Assembly (NCBI RefSeq): GCF_001427305.1
Contig: NZ_LMFZ01000006.1
Span: 95,334 to 159,333 of the forward strand
DNA length: 64,000 bases
Reading direction: 5' to 3'
Source: Duganella sp. Root1480D1
Lineage (GTDB): Bacteria; Pseudomonadota; Gammaproteobacteria; Burkholderiales; Burkholderiaceae_D
Below are positions 16,687-25,212 of this stretch, piece by piece. A program made the translations under genes and the position numbers. Under the pieces are notes generated by a model. It had not been told where the DNA came from. It saw only the letters and a program-made list of their open reading frames with translations, and did no database searches. Every line of letters starts with the position of its first letter. The stretch's first letter is position 1.

Positions 16687-17436
16687 TTACAGGGTCGCCA
16701 TGCCGCCGTCGAACAGGATGTTCTCGCCGATCATGTAGGACGAATCGTCGCTTGCCAGGAACAGCACGGCTTTTGCGACTTCGTCAGGCTGCCCGAAGCG
16801 CGAGGCAGGCACTTTGGCCATCAGCTGGCCGGCCCACTCCTGCACGGCTTCCGGCGGCAGGCCCAGCTTGCTGTAGATCGGGGTCTCGATCAGGCCCGGG
16901 CTGATGACGTTGACACGCACGCCGCGTGGGGTCAGCTCGGTCGACAGGGTACGCGCCAGCGAACGCACTGCAGCCTTGGTGGCCGAGTACACCGCCAGGC
17001 CGGCCACGCCCTGTTCAACCAGGGTGGTGCCGGTCAGCACCACGCTCGATGGGTTGTTCAGCATCGACAGCACGCTTTGCACGGTGTAGATCACGCCCTT
17101 GAAGTTGACGTCCACCTGGTTGTCGATGTGTTTGGCGTCCACGTCCGAGAACGGCATCGGCTGGGCGATGCCGGCATTGGCGAACACCACGTCCAGGCTG
17201 CCAAAAACCGACTTCAGCTTGGCCGCAACGCCGGCCATGTCCGACGCCGAGGATACGTCGGCGCGCAGCGCCAGGACGCCTTCGCCGAGTTCCTTGCCGG
17301 CCGCTTCGACGCGCTGTGCGTCCTGGCCAATGATCGCAACGCGTGCGCCCTCTTTCAGGAACAGCTTGGCCGTCGCCAGGCCGATGCCAGTGGTGCCGCC
17401 GGTGATCAGAGCGGTTTTGCCAGTCAGTCTACCCAT
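16687..17436 (-). CDS. Short-chain dehydrogenase/reductase
   Basis: A 249-residue classical SDR. The cofactor motif TGGTTGIG is at about residues 11-18, NAG is in FANAGIAQP, and the catalytic tetrad includes TGTT (Thr replacing the usual Ser), YSATK (Tyr and Lys) and the structural PG of ISPGLIETP. The start at 17436 is spaced six bases from AGGAGAAG; the adjacent ATG at 17439 is closer. It is divergent from a TetR gene, as in many TetR-controlled SDR modules. Its leader holds a GC-rich hairpin and its promoter carries the repeated TetR-type operator. The substrate is unknown. Confidence 0.9.
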   Translation of the reverse strand: MGRLTGKTALITGGTTGIGLATAKLFLKEGARVAIIGQDAQRVEAAGKELGEGVLALRADVSSASDMAGVAAKLKSVFGSLDVVFANAGIAQPMPFSDVDAKHIDNQVDVNFKGVIYTVQSVLSMLNNPSSVVLTGTTLVEQGVAGLAVYSATKAAVRSLARTLSTELTPRGVRVNVISPGLIETPIYSKLGLPPEAVQEWAGQLMAKVPASRFGQPDEVAKAVLFLASDDSSYMIGENILFDGGMATL

Positions 17437-17453
17437 CATCTTCTCCTTGAAAG

Positions 17454-17473
17454 GCCGCCCTGCAGAGGGCGGC
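17454..17473 (-). other. Leader hairpin of the SDR gene
   Basis: GCCGCCCT and AGGGCGGC flank a four-base loop just upstream of the SDR Shine-Dalgarno on the minus strand. On the plus strand the stem is followed by a run of A. It may stabilise the mRNA or tune translation; on the opposite strand it has no coding neighbour to terminate. Confidence 0.45.
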
Positions 17474-17509
17474 AAAAAAATTGAAAAATACCGGTCCGTC
17501 TTTATTTAT

Positions 17510-17542
17510 GTACCGATAGGTATTTAATATACCGGTTAGTAT
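17510..17542. promoter_or_regulatory. TetR-type operator pair between the SDR and TetR genes
   Basis: Two operator-like elements lie here: TACCGATAGGTA (17511-17522) and ATACCGGTTAGTAT (17529-17542). Both are variants of the TACCG-n-CGGTA palindrome used by many TetR regulators. A weaker ATACCGGTCCGTCT is at 17489-17502. The first is repeated almost exactly upstream of the LuxR gene (19010-19021). Confidence 0.7.
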
Positions 17543-17554
17543 AATATTCGTCAA
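17526..17554 (-). promoter_or_regulatory. Predicted promoter of the SDR gene
   Basis: On the minus strand TTGACG (17549-17554) and TATATT (17526-17531) are 17 bases apart, matching five of six consensus positions each. One operator lies within the spacer and the other directly downstream of the -10, so a bound TetR would block RNA polymerase. Confidence 0.65.
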
Positions 17555-17578
17555 CCAAACGATTTAATGGAGATCACC

Positions 17579-18220
17579 ATGACGCGCGAACGCGGCCGCC
17601 CACGCACTTTCGATATCGACCACGCCCTGGACCGGGCGGTGGAAGTGTTCTGGAAGCATGGCTATCAGGACGCTTCCCTCCACGAGCTGACCGATGCGAT
17701 GGGGCTGTCGAAACCGAGCCTGTACGCGGCCTTCGGCGACAAGGAAGCCCTGTACCTGAAAGGCTTGCAGCGCTACCTGTCGTTGCTGATCGCGCGCCAT
17801 GCGGCCAAGCTCAATGACGAGCCAGACGGCCGCACCGCCCTGCAAGGTTTCCTGCGCTCGCTGGCCGAGATGCTGGCCGATCCCGAACTGCCGGGCGGCT
17901 GCTTCATCATCAACGGCACCGCCGATTGCGGCGGCTCGAGCATTCCCGCCTCGGTGGAGATGGCATTGCGCTCGGCCCTGCAGGGCACGGAAACGATGGT
18001 TCTGCAGCGCCTGGGGCGGGCGGAGGAAGATGGCCAGTTGCCGCCCGGGATGACGCCGCAGGCGATGGCCGCGCTGTTCAGTTCATTGATTGCGGGCCTG
18101 GCCGTGATGGCCAAGAGCGGCGCAGGCCAGGAAAAGCTGATGACGGTGATTGATACCGCGATGGCCGTGTGGCCCAAGACACCGGCGCCGACCCGCAAGC
18201 GGCACCTGAAGGCGGCTTAA
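17579..18220 (+). CDS. TetR/AcrR family transcriptional regulator
   Basis: 213 residues. The N-terminal GRPRTFDIDHALDRAVEVFWKHGYQDASLHELTDAMGLSKPSLYAAFGDKEALY is a TetR helix-turn-helix of the type common next to SDR or reductase genes. The C-terminal domain contains the CFIINGTADCGG segment typical of this subgroup, where cysteines may sense electrophiles. That last point is inference. ATG 17579 is preferred over ATG 17567 because GGAG lies seven bases upstream. It is divergent from the SDR with operators between, and the same operator precedes the LuxR gene. Confidence 0.9.
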   Translation: MTRERGRPRTFDIDHALDRAVEVFWKHGYQDASLHELTDAMGLSKPSLYAAFGDKEALYLKGLQRYLSLLIARHAAKLNDEPDGRTALQGFLRSLAEMLADPELPGGCFIINGTADCGGSSIPASVEMALRSALQGTETMVLQRLGRAEEDGQLPPGMTPQAMAALFSSLIAGLAVMAKSGAGQEKLMTVIDTAMAVWPKTPAPTRKRHLKAA

Positions 18221-18948
18221 ACTTCGATCAGGCCGGAGGAGATGGCCTTGGCCACGGCATGCCCGCGGGTGGAGGCATTCAGCTTGGCCAGCAGGTTGCT
18301 GACGTGGATCTTGACCGTCCACGAGCTGATGCCGAGGATAGAGGCCATTTCCGAATTCGACTTGCCGCCGCAGATCCACTTCAGCACTTCCTGTTCGCGC
18401 TCGGTGAGGATTTTCTTGGGGCGCTTGTTGCCGAATTCCTCGACATGGGTGAGCGCGTAATGCAGGTGCGGCGCCAGCAGTTGCAGCAGGAAAGCCGTCT
18501 CGCGGTTCCACTGGTCGAGGTTCCCGAACGAGAAGTAGCAGGCGTGCTCCTGGCTCAGGCTCATCACCCCATGGATAGCGACATTGCGGATGCCATGCCG
18601 CTCGGCGTTGGCCAGCCATGCGCGGTCGCCCGGCAAGAGCAACGATGAATCCGGGTCGACGAATACCGGGCTGCGCGTCTCAACCCAGCGGCGCAGCGCA
18701 GGGCACGGGCAGTGGTTATCCTCGACCACAAAGCCGTTCATGAAAGCTGCAGGGAAACTGAGGTTAACCGCTTCCACGATGCGCCGGTCCGCCATGCGCA
18801 TGCAACCGCATGCGAACATCGCGTGGGGCAGCACGTCGCGCAGGCGAGGGCCTACAACGGTGCGGAAATCCTGCAGCGTCGATACGCTGTGGCAGGCCTG
18901 GATGAAGGCGGCAACGGCGGCGGTCTGCTCTTTACTGAGGCTGTTCAT
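18217..18948 (-). CDS. LuxR-family transcriptional regulator (EpsA-like)
   Basis: 243 residues. The C-terminal GerE helix-turn-helix (about residues 175-240) has LTEREQEVLKWICGGKSNSEMASILGISSWTVKIHVSNLLAKLNA. The N-terminal region is not a receiver. Its pattern (LPHAMFACGCMRMADRRIVEAVNLSFP) resembles the EpsA/XrtB-associated LuxR regulators of exopolysaccharide loci. A canonical AHL-binding domain was not evident. The start at 18948 gives the usual length; the frame continues upstream without a good ribosome site. The stop overlaps the convergent TetR stop by four bases. The promoter carries the TetR-type operator. Confidence 0.85.
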   Translation of the reverse strand: MNSLSKEQTAAVAAFIQACHSVSTLQDFRTVVGPRLRDVLPHAMFACGCMRMADRRIVEAVNLSFPAAFMNGFVVEDNHCPCPALRRWVETRSPVFVDPDSSLLLPGDRAWLANAERHGIRNVAIHGVMSLSQEHACYFSFGNLDQWNRETAFLLQLLAPHLHYALTHVEEFGNKRPKKILTEREQEVLKWICGGKSNSEMASILGISSWTVKIHVSNLLAKLNASTRGHAVAKAISSGLIEV

Positions 18949-19009
18949 GGCGTCTGTCAACTCTGAAGGTGCGTACAACCAATGTCGAGATCCTGGTCGG
19001 CGAATTTCG

Positions 19010-19021
19010 TACCGATAGGTA
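19010..19021. promoter_or_regulatory. TetR-type operator at the LuxR promoter
   Basis: TACCGATAGGTA is identical to 17511-17522. The identity extends, with two mismatches, over 22 bases that include the -10 of each promoter. It sits immediately downstream of the LuxR -10, in the same geometry as at the SDR promoter. Confidence 0.7.
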
Positions 19022-19024
19022 CTT

Positions 19025-19053
19025 AATGTAGCGAAGTATATAAAATTTGTCAA
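19025..19053 (-). promoter_or_regulatory. Predicted promoter of the LuxR gene
   Basis: On the minus strand TTGACA (19048-19053, perfect -35) and TACATT (19025-19030) are spaced 17 bases. The transcript would start near the operator, about 65-75 bases before the LuxR ATG. The rest of the gene-free stretch 18949-19276 shows nothing else I can name, apart from A/T-rich sequence at 19100-19140. Confidence 0.65.
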
Positions 19054-19276
19054 CATTTCGATCTGGTCGAAAGAGGTATGGGCCGCTTGCTTCCTGGCCG
19101 CATAATAATCCATCTGTTGTTTTTTATACAATTTTTGCCGAATGGCGGTGATGCCTCCGTTGCCCGCAGCATATGCATGCCGGGGCGGCGGAGTGGTCAT
19201 AGTGGACCAGGGGACAGGATGCGGGAATCAGTACTGCCACCTAATTTCGATGGCAGCAAGTACCTAATTTAGGCGC

Positions 19277-19636
19277 TTACTTGGGGCGCGTTGCTGCGTT
19301 TTTCGGCGGCTCGATCAACACCAGCTGGCCAGTCTTGGGGTCGCGGAACACTTCGCCGACCCGGTCGTAGCCGCTGCCGGCTTGCGTGACGCCAGTGGCC
19401 GGGCGCTCGATCTGGCGCCCCTTCTCAACCGGCTTGTGCTGGAGCGCGCCCTGGCTGCCGGCGATGGCGGCGATCAGGCCGCAGGCGAACACCAGCATCA
19501 CGTCGACCAGGTTGACCAGGCTGGCGCGCGGGTCTTCGTCGCTGTCGTCGAAGCGGTTATCGAGGTGGCGATAGAGGCGCAAGCGCTTGCGGGCCGGAAC
19601 GGCGGTGTTGCCGGGGGCTTGGGCCTGGTCCCTCAT
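19277..19636 (-). CDS. DUF2149 family protein (ExbD/TolR-like subunit)
   Basis: 119 residues. A basic N-terminus (KRLRLYRHLDNRFDDSDEDPRASL) precedes one transmembrane helix starting NLVDVMLVFACGLIAAIAG, and a soluble extracytoplasmic tail follows. The NLVDVMLVF segment closely resembles the first helix of ExbD/TolR/MotB, where the Asp carries protons. That fits DUF2149 proteins encoded beside CobN-like chelatases and TolQ-like channels. Its ATG overlaps the stop of the ExbB-like gene by four bases. It is the last gene of the riboswitch operon. A much longer frame that runs upstream is an out-of-frame reading of its neighbour. Confidence 0.85.
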   Translation of the reverse strand: MRDQAQAPGNTAVPARKRLRLYRHLDNRFDDSDEDPRASLVNLVDVMLVFACGLIAAIAGSQGALQHKPVEKGRQIERPATGVTQAGSGYDRVGEVFRDPKTGQLVLIEPPKNAATRPK

Positions 19637-20076
19637 GCTGCATGCTCCATTGCATCCAACGTTTCTTCGTACCAGCGGCGGCGCAATTTGCCGATCACCA
19701 GGCCGGCGATGCCGGCGACCAGGCCCAGCACGGTGGCATCGAAAGCGACTGTCACGGCGCTGGCCAGTTGGGCGGGGTTGCCTTGGCCGAGCGCGGCCAG
19801 CCCGGGGCCGAGGGGGATGATAGTGGCCATCAGGCCGAGCATCGGCGGGATGCGGGCCAGCAGGTCGGCGCGTTCCAGGCGGTGGCGCGCCAGGGCCTGG
19901 ACGTGGGCGGCGTTGCCGGCGGCGCGCAGCTTTTTCAGGCCGCTGAAACGTTCGCCGGCAGCGATCCCGGCTTCCACCGCCGCCACCGCGCAGGCGGCCA
20001 GGAGGGCCAGCAGGGCTGGGGCGAGGAGGAAGCTGACGCCGTCGTGCAGCCAGGCGTAGGTTTGGTTGTCGATCAT
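19633..20076 (-). CDS. MotA/TolQ/ExbB proton channel family protein
   Basis: 147 residues with three transmembrane segments (about 15-37, 78-100 and 108-128). The central LLARIPPMLGLMATIIPLGPGLAALGQGNPAQLASAVTVAFDATVLGLVAG is the conserved TolQ/ExbB pore region, with Gly/Pro-rich helices and the conserved Thr. These proteins pass protons to drive a periplasmic partner. It overlaps the chelatase stop by four bases and the DUF2149 start by four bases, so the three proteins are probably made in fixed ratio and form one complex. Confidence 0.88.
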   Translation of the reverse strand: MIDNQTYAWLHDGVSFLLAPALLALLAACAVAAVEAGIAAGERFSGLKKLRAAGNAAHVQALARHRLERADLLARIPPMLGLMATIIPLGPGLAALGQGNPAQLASAVTVAFDATVLGLVAGIAGLVIGKLRRRWYEETLDAMEHAA

Positions 20077-23000
20077 TGGTGTGCTCCTTTGTGGATTGGT
20101 GTTTGGGTGCCGCGCAGGACGCCGAGTGCAAACAGTGCGATGCCGGCTGCCGCCGCGGACAGCAGGGCTAGCAGCGTCATGGCGCGTTCGGCGGCGGATT
20201 GCGCTGGGTCGGCAAGGTCGCGCAGCTCGTAGGCGCGGGCCGGGGTGGCATTGCCGCCCGCCGCCGCGACGGCGGCGCCAGCCGTGCTGGCAGCAGAAGG
20301 CGTGGCCGCAGCGGGGCTGGCATGCGCCGCAGCGCCGCGCATGGCTGCGTTGCCGGCCGGGGTGGGAGCAGCATCGGCATCGGTCGCCAACGCATCGCCA
20401 CGGGCTTTGGCGAGGGTGGCGGCAAGGGCCTGGGCGTCAGCGGGATCGAGCTGGGGTGAGAGCCATTGCCACATCGGGTGATCGGGCGCTGTGTGGCCGC
20501 TGCCCGGCAAGCCATTGCTGGCAACGAGGCGCGCCAGTTCGCCGCCCATTTTCCTGATGGTGGCATCGTCGGTCTTCCAGTAGCCCTTTTCGGCCGCCAC
20601 CATGAAGATCGCCAGCATGTGCGCCTTGGCGTGCGCGTTGTGGCTTTGTCCAAGGAACTGCGGCAGGCCGAGTTTATGCGCGTCATCGAAGTAGACCGAC
20701 TTCACCTCGTCCCAGGCCCAGTTCTTCACCAGGTCCGGCCGTGTGACCTGCCAACCCCACAGGTTCTCCAGGAACTCCTGCCCCATGGTGCGGGCACCGG
20801 CGTAACCATGCCCCATCAACGGTTTGATCCAGGCCGGATTGAGGAAGCGGCCTCGCAGCTCGCCCAGCATGGCGGAGGCAAGCGGCTCAACGTCGGCACG
20901 CCCCGGCTGCGCGTGCTGCAGGATCAGCGCTTCCGGCACGCGGCCGGTGCGGCTTTCCACCGCCAGCGACAGGCCGCCAAGGTAATCGAAAGCGTCATTG
21001 TTATCGAGCAGGCCGTAAAGGTTGCTGGCGCGGCCATGGTAGGTGCGGGTGATGCCGTCCAGCGCGGCGTCGAAGGCCGCGTGGCTCGATTCGCCACTGG
21101 CATCGAGGCCGTAAGCGTGCCCCATGCGGTTGCGGTAAGCCTTGCCGATCTCGTCGCGTTCACGCCAGGCGCCGGAGCGCTCGGTCAGGCGGTTGACGCC
21201 GGCCCCATAGGCGCCAGGTGCATCGCCGAAAATGCGCTGCGCGGCCGCACGGCCGGCTTCTGCCAGCGGCATGCCGCTGGCCTGCAGTGCACGCACGCGC
21301 ACCAGCCATTCGCGCGCCACACGGTTGCCCGATGCCGACTCGCGGCCCCAGGCGGCGCTGGCACCCGTGCTGCCGCCCAGCGGCGCCAGCGCGGTCTCCA
21401 AGGCCTCGCGCAAGCCCGGCTCCTGTTCGGCAATACCCGCTGCGGAAGCAGCCAGCGACAGGCGCCCTGCACGGTCGATCAGGCGAATCAGGTTCGGATA
21501 CAGGTCGCGAAACAGGCCGGAAGTGGTGACCAGTGCGTCGCGCCGCACCGCCCCCGGCACAAGCCGCACATCATTGACGATGCCGCGCGCGTTCCACACC
21601 GGCTCGGCGCCCATCATGGCCAGCGCGAACGCCACCATCACGCCTTCATCGCGCACCGCGTCCGAGGCCCACAGCAGGATGCCTTCGCTGCCGGCATCGG
21701 AGCGCTCGCGTGCCGCAGCCTTGGCGGCCAGGCTGGAGCCCATCTGGTAGCCGATCCTGGTCGGCAGGATGTCGCCGTCGACGGCGTGGAAGTTGCGGCC
21801 GGTCGGCAAAGCTTCCGGCGAACGAAGCGGGTCGTTGCCCTTGCCCGGTTCGATGAAGCGGCCATCCAGGCCAGCCAGCAATGCGCGCATTTCGTTCAGC
21901 GGCGACGCGGCCAGTTTGCGCGCCACTTCCGGGTCATCGATGCCGCCTTTCTTCATCGACTCCAGCATCAGGTCGATGGATTCCTGCTTCCACGGGCGGC
22001 CGAAGATGTGCAGGCCATGCGGCATGAATTTTTCCTGCAGCTTGGTCAGGTAGTGGCCGACTTCGTGCGCCAGCAAATCATCGTCGGCAGCGTCGAAGCC
22101 GATGCCCCGGACGGCCAGCACGTCGGCCATCGATGCTTCCAGTTCCGCCTTCAGGTTCAACGCCACCACACGTTCGCGTATCAGCTGTGCAGCCTTTGCT
22201 TTCAAAGTTTCCGAGCTGGCGGCCTCGTAGCTCTCGACCACCTGGCGCAGGGACAGCAATTCGTCATACAGCGGCGTCGAGGCCAGGGGCGGCGTCAGGT
22301 GATCGACCATCACCGCCAGCCCGCGCCGCTTGGCTTGCGTGCCTTCACCGACACCATCCACGATGTAGGGATAGATGCCGGGCAGATCGCCCGCAATCAG
22401 GCTGGGAAAGTCATCCGCCGACAGGCCGACCGCCTTCCCCGGCAAGAATTCGTAAGTCGAATGGCGGCCGATATGCACCAGCGCATCGGCCTTGAAACGG
22501 TCGCGCAGCCAGTGGTAAAACGCCAGGTACTGGTGCGGCGGCGGCACGCTGGTATTCGCGTGCAGCAGCTCCTCGTCGACCTCCCAGCCGCGCGGCGGCT
22601 GCGGTCCGATGAACACGTTGCCGAACACCAGGCCAGGCACCAGCAGCTTGCCGCCTTCGACCATGATCTTGCCGGGCGCAGGCCCCCATCCCTTCAAGCC
22701 CTCAATCCCATATGACGACACGCGGCGGCGCAGCGGCTCCAGCGCGGAACAGCGGCGCGGCGCTTTCGCCTGCAGGCACTGGGCGTAGCCATCGGCCAGC
22801 GCAGCCAGGTCGCGGATCGCCGCCTGGCGCTGCGGATGATCGGCCCCTTCCACCAGGTGCTGCAATTCCTTGATCACGACGTCCGCCTGCTTGCGGCCCA
22901 GCGCCCATTCGCCGGCGGCTTCCGCTTCCAGCACGTCGGCGTGCAGCCGGCCCAGCAAGCCGCTGGTCATTTCGCCTTGCACCCGCGGCGACAAGGAAGC

Positions 23001-24476
23001 GAACCACTTGGCGTAATCGGCGGCGCTGACGCTGTTCACCGCGCCGGCCAGCTCGCGCAAGGCGCCGCGGTCTTCCGGCAAGTTGACGCCGTGCGCCATG
23101 ATGCGGTCCAGCAGCGCTTCCGGCGTGGCGGGCAATTCGCCAACGTTGTAGCCGGCGTCTTTCAAGGCATGCAGCATGTCGAACAGCGAAGCCGGCACGT
23201 CGAGGTTATCGGCGCCGATGTTCTGCCGGCCCGGTGGGTGGTTGTAATAGACCAGGGCCACGCGCTTGTCGCGGTTGGACTTGGCGCGCAGCGCCAGCCA
23301 GCGCTCGATACGCGCCGCCAGGCGTTCCGCTTCCGCCGCCACCACGACCGGCGGGCGGTTCTCGATGCCGGTCAGCTTGTCGCGCTGCGGCTCGCCCAGT
23401 GCAGCCACCACGACAGGCTGGCCGATGCCCTGCAACTCCGGCAGCGCGACCCGGTACTGCACCGAGTCCGGCGGCAAGCCGTCCGGCGACAGGCGCCACT
23501 GCATCGCCGTGCGGTCGGACAGGCGGATCGCCTTGAACAGCGGGATGTCGAGCTTCTTGAACGCATCGCTGACGGCCTCGCGCCCTTCGGCTGCGCCGAC
23601 AACGAAATCCTGCAACACCACCATGGCGGCCGGCACAGCCGGCGCAATCAGTTCCGGCAAGCGCTCCAGTGCTTCGCGCGAAGCGCCACCCCAGCGCGGC
23701 AGCACCTGCACGCATTGCTGGCCATTGTGCTCGACCTGCCGGCATACCGCATCGGGCACCGTGCCATCCATATTCGACAGGTCCAGCACCACCACTGCCG
23801 GACGCGCCTGCACGCCAAGCTGCGCCGCCCTGCCCCACGCCGCCGCATCATGCAGCTCGCGCTGGCCGACGCGAAGGCGCAGGGTCGGCTCCGGCTGTGG
23901 TTCCGCCAGGGCGTGCGATGGATCGAGCAGGTGCGCGAACAGGGCCGCCGTGTTGTCGCGGCCACCGGCCTGCCACACCTGGCGCGCCGCCAGCCACTGG
24001 GCCGCTGCCGGGCGCGCCTTGGCTGCCTGTAGCGCTGATTCCGACGGCTGCTCGGTCGAGAGCTGGCGCAGCGTTTCCGGCGAAAAGCCCTGCAGGCTGC
24101 CTTGCCGTCCGCGCGACAGCAGGCTAAGCGTGGCGTCGCCGTTCATGGCCAGCACCGTCGCCTGCGGACGGGCATGGCGCGGCAAGGCTTCCTTCAGCCG
24201 GCGCGCCGGATCGCCGAACAGCGATACCGCCAGGATGCTGTCGGCCTGGGCCAGCCACTGGGCGGCTTGCCTGTCGTCGGCCGCCATCCACTGCGCCGGC
24301 GTGCGCAGCACGATGCTGTCCTGAGGGTGGCTGGCCAGGTGGCGATGGGCGGCCTCGATGGCGACGGGTGCGGCGCGTTCGGTGACGATGGCAAACAGCA
24401 CGGCGGCATTGGCACGCGCGCAAGCAAACGCACATAGCAGGACCGCAATGGTCCGGGCAAAGGTAGTGGTAGGCAC
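20073..24476 (-). CDS. cobN: CobN/HmuS-like chelatase large subunit, exported and membrane-anchored
   Basis: 1467 residues of the CobN/BchH family. The core has GRHSTYEFLPGKAVGLS, IVDGVGEGTQAKRR and MVDHLTPPLASTPLYDEL, all family motifs. Unlike cytoplasmic CobN, it starts with a signal peptide (FARTIAVLLCAFACARANA). It ends with one hydrophobic helix (MTLLALLSAAAAGIALFALGVL) after an Ala/Pro-rich linker, so it should face the periplasm. No CobS/CobT ATPase is present. Instead TolQ- and ExbD-like genes overlap its end, as in HmuS-type haem/metal systems. The start is uncertain: GTG 24476 fits the signal peptide, while a TTG at 24521 adds 15 residues. A cobalamin riboswitch precedes it. Confidence 0.88.
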   Translation of the reverse strand: MPTTTFARTIAVLLCAFACARANAAVLFAIVTERAAPVAIEAAHRHLASHPQDSIVLRTPAQWMAADDRQAAQWLAQADSILAVSLFGDPARRLKEALPRHARPQATVLAMNGDATLSLLSRGRQGSLQGFSPETLRQLSTEQPSESALQAAKARPAAAQWLAARQVWQAGGRDNTAALFAHLLDPSHALAEPQPEPTLRLRVGQRELHDAAAWGRAAQLGVQARPAVVVLDLSNMDGTVPDAVCRQVEHNGQQCVQVLPRWGGASREALERLPELIAPAVPAAMVVLQDFVVGAAEGREAVSDAFKKLDIPLFKAIRLSDRTAMQWRLSPDGLPPDSVQYRVALPELQGIGQPVVVAALGEPQRDKLTGIENRPPVVVAAEAERLAARIERWLALRAKSNRDKRVALVYYNHPPGRQNIGADNLDVPASLFDMLHALKDAGYNVGELPATPEALLDRIMAHGVNLPEDRGALRELAGAVNSVSAADYAKWFASLSPRVQGEMTSGLLGRLHADVLEAEAAGEWALGRKQADVVIKELQHLVEGADHPQRQAAIRDLAALADGYAQCLQAKAPRRCSALEPLRRRVSSYGIEGLKGWGPAPGKIMVEGGKLLVPGLVFGNVFIGPQPPRGWEVDEELLHANTSVPPPHQYLAFYHWLRDRFKADALVHIGRHSTYEFLPGKAVGLSADDFPSLIAGDLPGIYPYIVDGVGEGTQAKRRGLAVMVDHLTPPLASTPLYDELLSLRQVVESYEAASSETLKAKAAQLIRERVVALNLKAELEASMADVLAVRGIGFDAADDDLLAHEVGHYLTKLQEKFMPHGLHIFGRPWKQESIDLMLESMKKGGIDDPEVARKLAASPLNEMRALLAGLDGRFIEPGKGNDPLRSPEALPTGRNFHAVDGDILPTRIGYQMGSSLAAKAAARERSDAGSEGILLWASDAVRDEGVMVAFALAMMGAEPVWNARGIVNDVRLVPGAVRRDALVTTSGLFRDLYPNLIRLIDRAGRLSLAASAAGIAEQEPGLREALETALAPLGGSTGASAAWGRESASGNRVAREWLVRVRALQASGMPLAEAGRAAAQRIFGDAPGAYGAGVNRLTERSGAWRERDEIGKAYRNRMGHAYGLDASGESSHAAFDAALDGITRTYHGRASNLYGLLDNNDAFDYLGGLSLAVESRTGRVPEALILQHAQPGRADVEPLASAMLGELRGRFLNPAWIKPLMGHGYAGARTMGQEFLENLWGWQVTRPDLVKNWAWDEVKSVYFDDAHKLGLPQFLGQSHNAHAKAHMLAIFMVAAEKGYWKTDDATIRKMGGELARLVASNGLPGSGHTAPDHPMWQWLSPQLDPADAQALAATLAKARGDALATDADAAPTPAGNAAMRGAAAHASPAAATPSAASTAGAAVAAAGGNATPARAYELRDLADPAQSAAERAMTLLALLSAAAAGIALFALGVLRGTQTPIHKGAHQ

Positions 24477-24529
24477 AGCAGGATTCCGAGCACGCGAAAC
24501 CACACCCCGGGCTTCGCACAATCAAGGTG

Positions 24530-24720
24530 ACTGGCCGGTCTTCTGGCTCGCCTTCATCCTCCGCTGGCCTGGCCTTCCCGTGCGGTGCACAGTGGCGTTG
24601 GTCCAGCTTCGTCCGGCATACAGCAGCGGGGGCTGCGCCGGACTGGCGCAAGATGGCTATCTCGCGCGGCACCGGCTTCCCGTTTCACCTCCCTGCAGGC
24701 TTGCAGGAAGGCACCAATCA
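24530..24720 (-). ncRNA. Cobalamin (B12) riboswitch
   Basis: Read on the minus strand, the leader contains the conserved blocks in order: GGTGCC (24710-24715), GTGAAACGGGAAGCCGGTGC, CCGGCGCAGCCCCCGC, GCCACTGTGCACC and the B12 box AGCCAGAAGACCGGCC (24533-24548). These are the consensus elements of the AdoCbl-type riboswitch. It ends about 55 bases before the chelatase start, so cobalamin binding probably blocks translation or causes termination of the chelatase-ExbB-DUF2149 operon. Confidence 0.93.
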
Positions 24721-24883
24721 CATAACGTGCGCCATTCTAGCAGACTCAATTCCGGCAACAATCTAGCCAGAAAAATAACGACTGTTGTTATAAGGATCCA
24801 CTTCTTCAAAATGATTGGTAATTCGAGAGAATTAGGTATTTACTGCTAAGTACGCGTCAAAGAACGTGTCTGGGAGAGTAAAA

Positions 24884-25189
24884 ATGCATAACAAGACAAC
24901 TTTACAAGTCCTGGCAGCCGCCTCCGGACTTGGGGACGAGCGCATCCAGGAACTTTGGGAAGGGGCGGATATGTATGCCCGTGCCCAGGCTGGGAACCCG
25001 GATTCGCCGCGCTACCAGCAAGTGCTGCATGAGCGCATGGCGGCAATGGTCGAACGCGAAGTGGCCAAACGCCATTCCGCGGAAGGCGAACCCTGGGTGC
25101 TGGCTGACGCCCACCTGGGCCAGATTGAAGTGTCGCTGTCCGACGCCCTCAAAGCCTTCGGCGGCCGCACGCACCACGTAATCCATTAG
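24884..25189 (+). CDS. Hypothetical protein
   Basis: 101 residues, soluble, with no signal peptide, membrane segment or cysteine. The N-terminal part ([20 protein letters not shown]) is helical, and the middle is rich in charged residues. GGGAGA lies eight bases upstream of the ATG. The first gene on the plus strand after the riboswitch leader, it is divergent from the chelatase operon and 23 bases before a cysteine-cluster gene. No family recognised. The A/T-rich stretch 24721-24883 probably holds its promoter. Confidence 0.65.
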   Translation: MHNKTTLQVLAAASGLGDERIQELWEGADMYARAQAGNPDSPRYQQVLHERMAAMVEREVAKRHSAEGEPWVLADAHLGQIEVSLSDALKAFGGRTHHVIH

Positions 25190-25212
25190 CAAGGCAAGCC
25201 GCCAACACGGCT

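Noticed and set aside
19277..20131. A 284-codon frame that seems to fuse DUF2149 to an N-terminal domain
   Set aside because: The first part is an out-of-frame reading of the ExbB-like gene. The two genes overlap by four bases in different frames (ATGA).
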